Part shown: in pieces, positions 7,054-14,181 of the stretch
How the letters are laid out: every line of letters starts with the position of its first letter
Position numbering within the stretch: the stretch's first letter is position 1
Assembly: GCA_023398155.1 (NCBI GenBank)
Contig: JAEWSV010000247.1
Span: 1 to 15,011 of the forward strand
From: Spirochaetota bacterium
GTDB lineage: Bacteria > Spirochaetota > Spirochaetia > Treponematales > Breznakiellaceae
Direction of reading: 5' to 3'
DNA: 15,011 bases
The notes under the pieces: generated by a model
Seen by the model: only the letters and a program-made list of their open reading frames with translations
Told to the model about the DNA's origin: nothing
Databases searched by the model: none
Made by a program: the position numbers and the translations under genes

Positions 7054-7617
7054 CTAGCCGGTCTCTCCGATCGAGGTCTGGGACACCGTTTGCTTGACGA
7101 TGAAGGCGGCGGGGCGGTCGGCGCCGGCGATGTCGGATAGGGGGATGAAATCGCTGTCCAGGTAGAGTCTCTTGCTCCGATAGGAGGCGGTCCAGTCGTT
7201 GCCGCCCCGTTCCAGGAGCTCCATCTCCAAAGGCCTGAAAACGAGATTCGCCCTGAGCAGGTAGAGATAGTATCCGTCTCCGCACCGGTAGAGTTTATAG
7301 AAACAGGGCCTGAGGGTTTCGCCCGGATCGAAGAAGTACGTGAGATCCGAAAAAAAGTCCGGCGCCGCGCTCAGGAGACCCTCCATGCAGTCGCGGAGCG
7401 CCTTCACGTACACCGGCTCGGGCATTTTCTCGCGCACGTCGTGATGGATGGGAAAGCTGGGAACGGAGAAGGATTCCGCGAGATCGATGAAAAGCTCTTC
7501 GTTTTGATTATAACGCAGGCCGTATGGAGCGGATGGCGAAACGCGGGGCGCGGAGAGGCGATCGTTGATGATCTTGTCCTCGTAGCCCGGATGTATTTCG
7601 TTGACCAACTGTTCCAT
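7054..7617 (-). CDS. N-terminal part of an amber-split hypothetical protein
   Basis: A 187-residue soluble protein without a recognised family. It has no signal peptide or TM segment and is rich in aromatic residues (for example SDLTYFFDPGETLRPCFYKL and GDGYYLYLLRANL). It ends at TAG 7054-7056, but the same frame continues through 6673 with protein-like sequence, so it is probably the first 60 percent of a single gene. The ATG at 7615-7617 has no ribosome site but lies ten bases after the -10 of a strong promoter, so its mRNA should be nearly leaderless. It is co-transcribed with murD downstream. A specific role in envelope synthesis would be a guess. Confidence 0.65.
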   Translation of the reverse strand: MEQLVNEIHPGYEDKIINDRLSAPRVSPSAPYGLRYNQNEELFIDLAESFSVPSFPIHHDVREKMPEPVYVKALRDCMEGLLSAAPDFFSDLTYFFDPGETLRPCFYKLYRCGDGYYLYLLRANLVFRPLEMELLERGGNDWTASYRSKRLYLDSDFIPLSDIAGADRPAAFIVKQTVSQTSIGETG

Positions 7618-7629
7618 CTAGGCCTAGAT
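7616..7629. repeat. Perfect 14-base palindrome over a start codon
   Basis: ATCTAGGCCTAGAT reads the same on both strands. It covers the last two bases of the -10 hexamer, the predicted transcription start and the first two bases of the ATG of the minus-strand gene. A dimeric repressor bound here would block both transcription and the start codon. It contains two CTAG tetramers, which are often rare in bacterial genomes. An operator role is inferred. Confidence 0.45.
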
Positions 7630-7656
7630 AATACCGCTTTGCGGAAGACCTTTCAA
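7628..7656 (-). promoter_or_regulatory. Sigma70-like promoter for the split gene and murD
   Basis: On the minus strand TTGAAA (7656-7651), a 17-base spacer and TATTAT (7633-7628), each five of six consensus bases. Transcription is expected at 7619-7621, leaving a 2-4 base leader before the ATG at 7617. It is the strongest promoter match in the window. Confidence 0.65.
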
Positions 7657-7684
7657 AGGGGCGGACGGCCTGAGAAAATCGCCG

Positions 7685-7713
7685 TTGCTCTGGCGGCGCG
7701 GCCGTAGTATAGT
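7685..7713 (+). promoter_or_regulatory. Sigma70-like promoter for the FecR-domain gene, leaderless
   Basis: TTGCTC (7685-7690), a 17-base spacer and TATAGT (7708-7713). The expected start is 7720-7721, and the ATG of the FecR-domain gene begins at 7721, so the mRNA should be leaderless. No ribosome site precedes that ATG, which fits. Confidence 0.55.
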
Positions 7714-7720
7714 CGTCTGT

Positions 7721-8728
7721 ATGAATATACGTCGCCGTATCTCCGTCAGGGGTGTCTTGTTCGCGCTTGCGCTTTTCGGTCCGCTCGGCACCGCATCGGC
7801 GCAGGAAGCGGGACGCGGCGAAGTCGTATACGCGGAAGGACGGGAATTCTCGGTGATCCGCGGCGGCGTGGTGAAGACCGTAAAGGTCGACGACCCGGAG
7901 GCCATAGGCTATCGCGTCGAGAGCGGCGACCTCGTCCAGACCAAAGCTTCCACGTTCCTGGAAATCCAGCTTATGCCCCAGGGGACGGTGCTGAAGCTCG
8001 CCGAAAACAGTTCCTTCATGTTCAAGGGGCTCGGAAGCGCGGGAGCGGATATTTCCCTCGGCCTCATCTACGGTCGGGTGAGGGCCAAGGTCGCGAAACT
8101 ATCCGGTAGCGAATCGTTCTCCATCCGCTCGGGCAGCACCGTCGCCGGCGTGCGCGGGACCGACTTCGGCTTCGACGCCATAGCCCGTCCCGCGGAGAAA
8201 TCCGGGGGAGCGTTCAAATCGCCGGAAGTCAGCGTGTATTGCTTCTCCGGGGAGGTCACGGTAGCTCCCGTGGCTGAAATCGATAAGGAAGCGGAGGCGC
8301 CGGCTGTTGTCGTGACGGCCAACCAACTCGTCAAGGTCGATTTGACCACCGCCGTGCCGATCGTGGAAAAAGGCGTCATCGACGACGAGATCAAGAATTA
8401 TTGGATCACCCACGAATTCCAGGGCGAGACCCCGGTCCCCCCGCCCGCGGCCGTTCCGATCGTCGCCCCCGAGAAAGAAATACGGATCCAGTACATCGAG
8501 CCCGATTACGAGCCCTACCGAAGGGCGGCCAAGGGCAAGAACGTGTCCATCGCCGGGGCCGTGCTCTTCGGCTTCATCGGGTTCGGCATACAGTTGGCGG
8601 CGGTCCCCGAGATCGTCGACGGCGATATGGATAGGGGCATGGGCCTCCTGACCACGGGATCCGTGACCTTCGGCCTCAGCCTCTCGTCCCTCGTGCTTTC
8701 CTATTTCATCAATCCGCCGTCGCCCTAG
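7721..8728 (+). CDS. Exported FecR-domain protein with C-terminal TM pair
   Basis: A 335-residue protein. Residues 1-27 are a signal peptide (RRR, hydrophobic core, cleavage after ASA). Residues about 65-185 are a FecR domain, with GYRVESGDLVQT, a LEIQL strand and the hallmark VAGVRGTDFGF (141-151). A Pro/Val-rich linker follows (about 237-250), then two hydrophobic segments (275-296 and 307-330). FecR domains are periplasmic beta-helical modules; the best known, in Enterobacteria, relay signals to ECF sigma factors, but no sigma factor or TonB receptor is adjacent, so the role here is open. The start at 7721 is set by the promoter spacing; an upstream in-frame ATG at 7685 lies within the -35 box. 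It leads an operon with the DUF2147 and DUF2804 genes. Confidence 0.85.
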   Translation: MNIRRRISVRGVLFALALFGPLGTASAQEAGRGEVVYAEGREFSVIRGGVVKTVKVDDPEAIGYRVESGDLVQTKASTFLEIQLMPQGTVLKLAENSSFMFKGLGSAGADISLGLIYGRVRAKVAKLSGSESFSIRSGSTVAGVRGTDFGFDAIARPAEKSGGAFKSPEVSVYCFSGEVTVAPVAEIDKEAEAPAVVVTANQLVKVDLTTAVPIVEKGVIDDEIKNYWITHEFQGETPVPPPAAVPIVAPEKEIRIQYIEPDYEPYRRAAKGKNVSIAGAVLFGFIGFGIQLAAVPEIVDGDMDRGMGLLTTGSVTFGLSLSSLVLSYFINPPSP

Positions 8729-8763
8729 CGCGATGGTCAAAGCAGCGTGTTTGCGGAGTCGTC

Positions 8764-9255
8764 ATGTCGAAGAAAACAGCTCTCCTCATCGTCGTCGCGC
8801 TCGTCGCGGCTACCCTCGCGTTCGCCGCCGATCCGGTGGAAGGGTATTGGAAAAGCGTGAACGAGGCCGGCGAGGCCACGGCGTTCTGGACCATCAACGT
8901 GGATGGCGGAAAACTCATGGGTAAGATCGTGAAGATCGTCGGGGAACCGGACGACACTGTCGCTAAGGACGTGAAACCGAGCTACAAGGGTTTCCCCGTG
9001 GCCGGGAAGGTCAACGAGATGAGGATCATCGGGACCCCCTGGATCTGGGGCCTCAGCAAGAAGAAGACCGGGGAGTGGGCGGACGGCAGCATCATCGACC
9101 CCGAGAGCGGCGACCTGTATAAGTGCAAGATCGCGTTCCGTCCGGCCGACGGGAAAAAATTCCCCAAGGACGTGCTGGAGATGCGGGGCGAGATCGGCCT
9201 CGGGCTCGGACGAAGCCAGTTCTGGCAAAGGGCGACCGAAGCCGAGTTCCGGTAA
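8764..9255 (+). CDS. DUF2147 family exported protein
   Basis: A 163-residue protein with a signal peptide (1-21, cleavage after AFA) and a DUF2147 domain over the rest: GYWKSVNEAGEATAFW near the mature start, GKLMGKIVKI, GSIIDPESGDLYKCKI and DVLEMRGEIGLGLGRSQFW at the end. DUF2147 proteins are small predicted beta-barrel, lipocalin-like periplasmic proteins of unknown function, possibly binding a hydrophobic ligand. The ATG is preceded by GCGGAG at five bases. It starts 35 bases after the FecR gene and ends 7 bases before the DUF2804 gene, so the three are probably one transcript. Confidence 0.88.
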   Translation: MSKKTALLIVVALVAATLAFAADPVEGYWKSVNEAGEATAFWTINVDGGKLMGKIVKIVGEPDDTVAKDVKPSYKGFPVAGKVNEMRIIGTPWIWGLSKKKTGEWADGSIIDPESGDLYKCKIAFRPADGKKFPKDVLEMRGEIGLGLGRSQFWQRATEAEFR

Positions 9256-9262
9256 GCGAAGC

Positions 9263-10288
9263 GTGCCTCAACTCGAACTAACCGAATCGGGACCCCTTCT
9301 GGACGATGCGGGCCGCCTCCGCGCGAGCGGATGGGCCCGCAGGCCCGTGCTCGCGTACGACCGGTCGGCCATAGCCGCTCCGCTCGGCCGCATCAAGGAA
9401 CGGGACGCGTACACCGTGATCGCGGACGATTTCGCGGTCGCGTTCTCCGTAGCCGACAACGGCTACGCGGGGATCGTGTCGGCCTCGGTCATGGACTTCG
9501 CGGGTAAACACCATACCACCGAGGCTTACGTCGTTCCGTTCCCGCTCGGTTCCTTCGCCTTGCCCGCCTCGAGCGATGCGGGCGATGTCCGTATCAAGCA
9601 CAAGAAGGGGACCCTCGATTTTTCCGTCATGGAAGGCGGTTCCCGCATCGTGAAGGTGGATTTCCCCGAGTTCGGCCACGGGCACGGGCTCAGGGGCGCC
9701 CTGGTGCTCACCGAGGCTCAGGGCGCCGAGTCCATCGTGACGGCGACGCCCTTCAAATCGAAAACCTCGACCTTTTCCTATTCCCGGATCTCTCCCTGCT
9801 TCTACGCCGAGGGCATCATGCAGTTCGGCGACCACGACCTGGTCTTCCCCAAGGGAGAAGCGTTCGCGATCCTCGATTGGAACCGCGGCGTCCGGCCCTA
9901 CCGCGACGCGTGGCTGCGGAGTTCGGCCACGGGACTCGTCGGAGGGAGGCTCTTCGGCTTCAACCTCGGTTATGGGGAAGGCGACGCCTCTTCAGGTTCC
10001 GAGAACGCGGTGTTCCTGGATGGAACGCTCCACAAGCTCGCCTCGGTCACGTTCCAGATCAATCCGCGCGATCGGCTCAAGACCTGGCGCTTCACGAGCG
10101 AGGACGGCCGGCTGGAGATGACCATGGAGCCCATCCTGGATCGATCGACGTCCACGCGCGCTCTCGTCTATTCGTCCGTCCAGCATACGGTCTTCGGAAG
10201 GTTCTCGGGGCGCGCGGTCCTGGATGACGGGACCGTGGACTTCGCTGACCTCTTGGGCTTCGCGAAGCAGGTCAAGAAGCGCTGGTAG
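9263..10288 (+). CDS. DUF2804 family protein
   Basis: A 341-residue protein recognised as DUF2804 from its whole-length pattern: an N-terminal GPLLDDAGRLRASGWARRP, the central segment KTSTFSYSRISPCFYAEGIM, the DWNRGVRPYRDAW motif, GRLFGFNLGYGEGDAS and the C-terminal VQHTVFGRFSG. Members are predicted all-beta and their biochemical role is not established to my knowledge. There is no signal peptide or TM segment, so it is probably cytoplasmic, unlike the two genes before it. It starts at GTG with only a weak purine stretch upstream, 7 bases after the DUF2147 stop, suggesting coupling. Only 6 bases separate its TAG from the convergent DapF-like gene. Confidence 0.88.
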   Translation: MPQLELTESGPLLDDAGRLRASGWARRPVLAYDRSAIAAPLGRIKERDAYTVIADDFAVAFSVADNGYAGIVSASVMDFAGKHHTTEAYVVPFPLGSFALPASSDAGDVRIKHKKGTLDFSVMEGGSRIVKVDFPEFGHGHGLRGALVLTEAQGAESIVTATPFKSKTSTFSYSRISPCFYAEGIMQFGDHDLVFPKGEAFAILDWNRGVRPYRDAWLRSSATGLVGGRLFGFNLGYGEGDASSGSENAVFLDGTLHKLASVTFQINPRDRLKTWRFTSEDGRLEMTMEPILDRSTSTRALVYSSVQHTVFGRFSGRAVLDDGTVDFADLLGFAKQVKKRW

Positions 10289-10294
10289 GCCTTC

Positions 10295-11254
10295 TCAGCC
10301 TTCCTCCAAAAAAAAATCGTAGTTGCCCTCGAAGGAATATTCGGCCACGCCCACCACGAGGATGCGGCCGGTTTCCCTCAATTCCACCCAGAACCGTCCG
10401 CGATCCACGAGGGCCGCCCGTCCGACGCCGGGGGGCGTCGCTTCCGCGTCCGCGGCGTCGCCCGTCCCGAAGTGGGCATACGGGACCGCGCCTCCGCGGC
10501 CCCGCCATTCGGCCGCCGCTTCGCCGTCGGTGCGCCCCGCGAGGGCGGAGGCGGCCATGGCCGCGGCCGCGGAGGAAACGCGGTCCGCCCCTTCGGCCGC
10601 CGAGAAGCGGACCAGGTCCCTTCCCGCGGGACGGACGACTACGGGGGCTGCGGCGGGGAAGAGGGCCGCGAGGGCCGTACGGACCCGTTTCGGGCCGGGC
10701 CCGTCGACGGAGGCCACGGCGACCGCGTAGGAGCGATCCAGCGCGAAGAGATAGGCCGCGGCCGCCCTGCCGTCGACGATGAGGTCGATGCGCGCCCGTT
10801 CTCCCCCGTCAGGCCCGATCGGAGTCCCGACCGCTTCGCCTTCGTCTTCCCTGACCGAGCGCGGGCCGTCGAGTTCCAGCGCGAAGCTGCGCGAGTCCAG
10901 GGCGGTGAGCGTCCGCTCGCCGGCCGGGAGGGCCAGGCGGATCTTGCCGTACCAGGCCCGACCCGAATCGAAGGCCCAGCGGCCTGCGCAGAGGAGGGCG
11001 TCGCCGCCCGAATAGTCTTCGCTTCCGTCGGACGCGAAGACGCGCATGGGGATGGCCCCCGCGCTCGCTTTCGACGAGCCTCCCATGTATACGACGGCGC
11101 GGCCGCCGACGCCGCGCCGGCGGTCCAGGATGGCGGCCGCGAGGTCGGAGAGCGCGACCTCGCGGCGGGACAAGTCCCCGTGGGAAGCCTTATCCAGGTC
11201 CACGAGGATGAAATCGTCGCCTGAAACCTGGAGCTTGTAGAAGGATACGGTCAC
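10295..11254 (-). CDS. Degenerate DapF-fold protein, probably not an epimerase
   Basis: A 319-residue protein whose N-terminal half follows diaminopimelate epimerase: FYKLQVSGDDFILVD for the GNDF strand, DRRRGVGG for RxxGIGxD, and IPMRVFASDGSEDYSGGDALLCAGR for the segment before and after the first catalytic cysteine. By residue alignment that cysteine (CGNG in DapF) is Gly83 here, and the second one (ACGTGA) falls in RVSSAAAAMAA, as serine. Both proton-shuttling thiols are therefore missing, as is the asparagine of GNDF. DapF is normally 270-280 residues; this one has extra loops. It is the last gene after murE and ddl, with an 18-base gap, and starts at GTG. It could be a binding or structural relative, or a decaying gene kept by its operon. 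A run of nine T lies near its 3' end. Confidence 0.78.
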   Translation of the reverse strand: MTVSFYKLQVSGDDFILVDLDKASHGDLSRREVALSDLAAAILDRRRGVGGRAVVYMGGSSKASAGAIPMRVFASDGSEDYSGGDALLCAGRWAFDSGRAWYGKIRLALPAGERTLTALDSRSFALELDGPRSVREDEGEAVGTPIGPDGGERARIDLIVDGRAAAAYLFALDRSYAVAVASVDGPGPKRVRTALAALFPAAAPVVVRPAGRDLVRFSAAEGADRVSSAAAAMAASALAGRTDGEAAAEWRGRGGAVPYAHFGTGDAADAEATPPGVGRAALVDRGRFWVELRETGRILVVGVAEYSFEGNYDFFLEEG

Positions 11255-11272
11255 TTGGCCGCGCCCCGGACG

Positions 11273-12484
11273 CTAGGCCCCCGCTCCGTCGGCGGGCACG
11301 CGGGAATAGTCCCTGGCCGACCGGGCGGCATAGCGCTCCTCGGCGAGGGTCACCAGGCGATCCAAGAGCGGTCCGTACGCGAGGCCCGAAGCCTCGCACA
11401 TCTTCGGGAACATGCTGATGGTCGTGAAACCGGGCATAGTATTCACCTCGTTGAGGAGGATTTCCCCCGTGTCCTTCCGTACGAAGAAATCGACGCGGGC
11501 GAGGCCCGAAAGCTCGGCTACTCGGTAGGCCTTCACCGCGATCTCCCGTACCGAACGGAGCTGGGTTTCTTCCAGGCCCGCGGGGATGAGGAGGGCAGCG
11601 CCGTTCGGGTCCATGTACTTCGCTTCGTAGTCGTAAAAATCGTGGGTAGGGGCGACTTCTCCGGGCGTATAGGCCTCCGGCTTCTCGTTTCCGGTGACGG
11701 AACATTCCACCTCGCGAGCGCGGACGAAGGGTTCGATGAGGATCTTGTCGTCCCATTTGAACGCCGCCTCGGCGCCGCGCTCCAGCGCCTCCCGGTCCGC
11801 GGCTATGCCCGCGCCGACCGAGGATCCGGCGCAGGAAGGCTTCACGAAGAGCGGATAGCGGAAGTCGCGCTCCGCCTTTTCCATGATGGCCGTTCGCCTA
11901 TCGCGCAAGGCCCAGTCCGATCTCCGGGCCGCGACGTAGGGAACGGTCGGCAGTCCCGCCTGGATCCAGAGCGCCTTGGCGATTTCCTTATCCATGCCGA
12001 TGGCGCTTCCGAGGACGCCGCCGCCGACGTAGGGGAGGCCCGCCATCTCCAAGAGTCCCTGGACCGTGCCGTCTTCCCCGAAGGTGCCGTGGAGCACCGG
12101 AAAGACGACGTCGGTCCTGACGGTCACCAGGGGCTTCGCGACGGTTTTGAGGGAACTGAGGTCGGTTCCCCTGCCGGTGGGGAGGCGGCCGCCGACGGCG
12201 TCCTCGGCCGGAACGACGGCGAGGCCCGCGTCGATACCGCCCCCGGGAATGACCGCGACGCGGCGTCGGCCGTTCGCTGAAATGGAAAGGGCTTGCGCTC
12301 CCTCCCTGCATCTCGCGAGCTCGGCGTCGTCCTGGAGGTACCAGCCGCCGTCCTTCGCGATGCCGATGAGCCGTACGTCATATCGTGCGGGATCGAGGTT
12401 CCGCGCCACCGAGGCGGCCGAGACGAGCGACACCTCGTGCTCGCCCGACTTTCCCCCGTAGAGTATCGCGACCGACTTCTTCAT
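11273..12484 (-). CDS. ddl: D-alanine--D-alanine ligase
   Basis: A 403-residue ATP-grasp ligase making D-Ala-D-Ala for the peptidoglycan stem peptide. Visible motifs: GGKSGEHEVSL (10-20), HGTFGEDGTVQG (132-143), PYVGGGVLGSAIGMDK (151-166), VKPSCAGSSVGAG (214-226), the omega loop HDFYDYEAKY (281-290), ARVDFF (329-334) and NEVNTMPGFTTISMFPKM (345-362). The YDYEAKY loop is that of D-Ala-D-Ala enzymes, not of VanA-type D-Ala-D-Lac ligases. It is longer than the 306-residue E. coli DdlB, mainly through an insert near 70-120. Its ATG overlaps the murE stop as ATGA, with GGAGA just upstream, so the two are translationally coupled. Confidence 0.96.
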   Translation of the reverse strand: MKKSVAILYGGKSGEHEVSLVSAASVARNLDPARYDVRLIGIAKDGGWYLQDDAELARCREGAQALSISANGRRRVAVIPGGGIDAGLAVVPAEDAVGGRLPTGRGTDLSSLKTVAKPLVTVRTDVVFPVLHGTFGEDGTVQGLLEMAGLPYVGGGVLGSAIGMDKEIAKALWIQAGLPTVPYVAARRSDWALRDRRTAIMEKAERDFRYPLFVKPSCAGSSVGAGIAADREALERGAEAAFKWDDKILIEPFVRAREVECSVTGNEKPEAYTPGEVAPTHDFYDYEAKYMDPNGAALLIPAGLEETQLRSVREIAVKAYRVAELSGLARVDFFVRKDTGEILLNEVNTMPGFTTISMFPKMCEASGLAYGPLLDRLVTLAEERYAARSARDYSRVPADGAGA

Positions 12485-14103
12485 GCATTTTCTCCGTTTT
12501 TGTGCGCATAGCCCATTTCCGAGAGCGCCTTTTCGGCTTCGCCGATCTCGTCATAGGGTATCGTCCGATCTGCGTAGATGATCGAATTCTCGTGTCCCTT
12601 CCCCAATAACAGCACCGCGTCGCCCGGCTTCGCGAGGGAGAAGGCTACGCGGATCGCCGTGGGGCGGTCGGGGATGAGGAAGAGGTCCGTTCCCCGCGTC
12701 CGTTCAGGACACCCCGCCGCGATCTCTTCCAGGAGCGCCATGGGGACTTCCCCGCGCGGGTCCTCGTCGGAGAGCACCACGATGTCGGTCCAATCCGCGG
12801 CTATGCGGCCCTGGCGCGGCCGCTTTTCCCGGTCGCGCTCGCCGCCCGAGCCGAAGAGGCAGATCACGCGGTTGCCCCGCGCCTCGATCCGTTTCTTGAT
12901 CGGCGGAAGCACCGTCTCGAAGGAGGACGGCGTATGGGCGTAGTCTACGAGGACTTCGAAGGGCTGGCCCGCGTCCACGACGGTCATGCGTCCGCGGACG
13001 GGCCGGAGGAGCGGCACGAGCGGGGCGAGTTGGGCCACCGGAACGTCCAGGAGGCCGGAGGCCGTGAGGAGAGCGGCGAGTACGTTGCCCGCGTTGAAGG
13101 CGCCCGGCAGCCGGTCGCGGAGCTGGAGGACCTCGCCCGTCGCGCGGACGCGGACCTCGTACGCGTTGCCTTCCGAGCTACCGTCCACGGCCTTGACCGA
13201 AAGATCGGCGTCGGCGTCGCGGACGCTGAAGGTGTACGTGCGCCGTCCCGTCGCCGCCGCGAAGTAGGCGGCGCTCGGATCGTCGGCGTTCACCACCCCG
13301 AAGGAGGGAACCCGGACCGTTCCCCGCGAGAGGTCCGCGGCGGGCGGAGCGGAACGGAGACCTTTCTCGTGGGCGGTCGTGTCGAGGGCCCGGAAGAGGT
13401 TGGCCTTGTCGTCGCGGTATTGCTCCCACGTTCCGTGGAATTCGAGGTGCTCGTGGGTCACGTTGGTCATGATGCCCACGTCGAAGGCGACGTCTCCGAG
13501 CCGGTTGGTCCGGGGCGAGAGGCCGTGGGAACTCGACTCGACCACCGCGTACTCCATGCCGCTTTCGCGCATGGCGGCCAAGGACGCCTGGACCGTCGGG
13601 GCTTCGGGCGTGGTCTGGTGCTCGCTGTTCCACTCCTCCTTCTCGCCGGTGCGGTACATGACGGTGGACACGAAGCCCGCCTTCTTGCCTGCCAGGTCGA
13701 GGAGCTGGTAGGCGAGGAAGACCGTCGTGCTTTTGCCCTCGGTGCCGGTGACGCCGACCACGACGAGGTCGCGCGAGGGAGAGTCCCAGAAGGCGTCGGC
13801 GAAGGGCGACATGGCGAACCGGGAATCCCGGACGCGGAGGTAGACGACGCGCGGGTCGTAGGAATCGAGGGGCCGCTCATGGACGACGACGGCGGCGCCC
13901 GCGGCGACGGCTTGCGGAATGAAGGAATGGCCGTCCGCGTGAAGGCCGGCGAGCGCGAAGTAGAGCCAGCCGGTCCGCACGGCGCGGGAATCGTAGGCGA
14001 GACCCTCTACGAGGGGGTCGTTCGCCGTGTCGCCTCGGCGTTCCTGCACGGCCGCGCGCAGAGCGAGATCCTCGGTTAAGAAAGTTGAAAGACGACGTTG
14101 CAT
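12481..14103 (-). CDS. murE: MurE ligase (UDP-MurNAc-dipeptide + third residue)
   Basis: A 540-residue Mur ligase that adds the third amino acid to UDP-MurNAc-L-Ala-D-Glu. It shows GLAYDSRAV (34-42), the P-loop TGTEGKSTT (119-127) where most MurE have TNGKTT, HEHLEFHGTWEQYRDDK (217-233) with the likely carbamylated Lys233, VDYAHTP (386-392) and LLLGKGHE near the end. The position that decides substrate in MurE, DNPR in meso-DAP enzymes, reads EDPR (447-450), so the third residue may not be meso-DAP; ornithine would fit a spirochaete. It is about 40 residues longer than usual. It is the first gene of murE-ddl-dapF-like. The ATG has no ribosome site but begins six bases after a -10 box. Confidence 0.94.
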   Translation of the reverse strand: MQRRLSTFLTEDLALRAAVQERRGDTANDPLVEGLAYDSRAVRTGWLYFALAGLHADGHSFIPQAVAAGAAVVVHERPLDSYDPRVVYLRVRDSRFAMSPFADAFWDSPSRDLVVVGVTGTEGKSTTVFLAYQLLDLAGKKAGFVSTVMYRTGEKEEWNSEHQTTPEAPTVQASLAAMRESGMEYAVVESSSHGLSPRTNRLGDVAFDVGIMTNVTHEHLEFHGTWEQYRDDKANLFRALDTTAHEKGLRSAPPAADLSRGTVRVPSFGVVNADDPSAAYFAAATGRRTYTFSVRDADADLSVKAVDGSSEGNAYEVRVRATGEVLQLRDRLPGAFNAGNVLAALLTASGLLDVPVAQLAPLVPLLRPVRGRMTVVDAGQPFEVLVDYAHTPSSFETVLPPIKKRIEARGNRVICLFGSGGERDREKRPRQGRIAADWTDIVVLSDEDPRGEVPMALLEEIAAGCPERTRGTDLFLIPDRPTAIRVAFSLAKPGDAVLLLGKGHENSIIYADRTIPYDEIGEAEKALSEMGYAHKNGENA

Positions 14104-14109
14104 TCGCCG

Positions 14110-14138
14110 ATGATACCGCGTCCTGGCCGATCGGTAAA
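14110..14138 (-). promoter_or_regulatory. Sigma70-like promoter for murE, leaderless
   Basis: On the minus strand TTTACC (14138-14133), a 17-base spacer and TATCAT (14115-14110), followed by six bases and the murE ATG (14103). With the usual spacing the first transcribed base is the A of the ATG. The -35 matches four of six consensus bases and the -10 five of six. Confidence 0.55.
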
Positions 14139-14152
14139 CTGGCTCTCGCGCG

Positions 14153-14181
14153 TTGACCGCGGCGGGCGGTCACGGTATCCT
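14153..14181 (+). promoter_or_regulatory. Sigma70-like promoter for queD, leaderless
   Basis: TTGACC (14153-14158, five of six), a 17-base spacer and TATCCT (14176-14181), followed by six bases and the queD ATG at 14188. It stands back to back with the murE promoter inside an 84-base gap; the two do not overlap. No purine-rich ribosome site precedes the ATG. Confidence 0.6.

Noticed and set aside
474..7617. Three places where a TAG separates same-frame genes (2318, 474, 7054), hinting at amber recoding
   Set aside because: TAG is the most common stop in the window and ends mrp, ddl, queD, the FecR-domain and DUF2804 genes at natural family ends. Two of the three sites separate complete proteins with their own starts, so only 7054 is a real anomaly.
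11273..12484. Ddl as a VanA-like D-Ala-D-Lac ligase
   Set aside because: The omega loop has the YDYEAKY form typical of D-Ala-D-Ala ligases and there are no vanH/vanX neighbours.
12934..14079. Long plus-strand frame of 381 codons opposite murE
   Set aside because: Low-complexity Arg/Gly/Glu-rich translation with no motif, mirroring murE codon bias in high-GC DNA. The same applies to the 341-codon frame opposite ddl (11255-12280) and the minus-strand frame opposite mrp (3006-3878).
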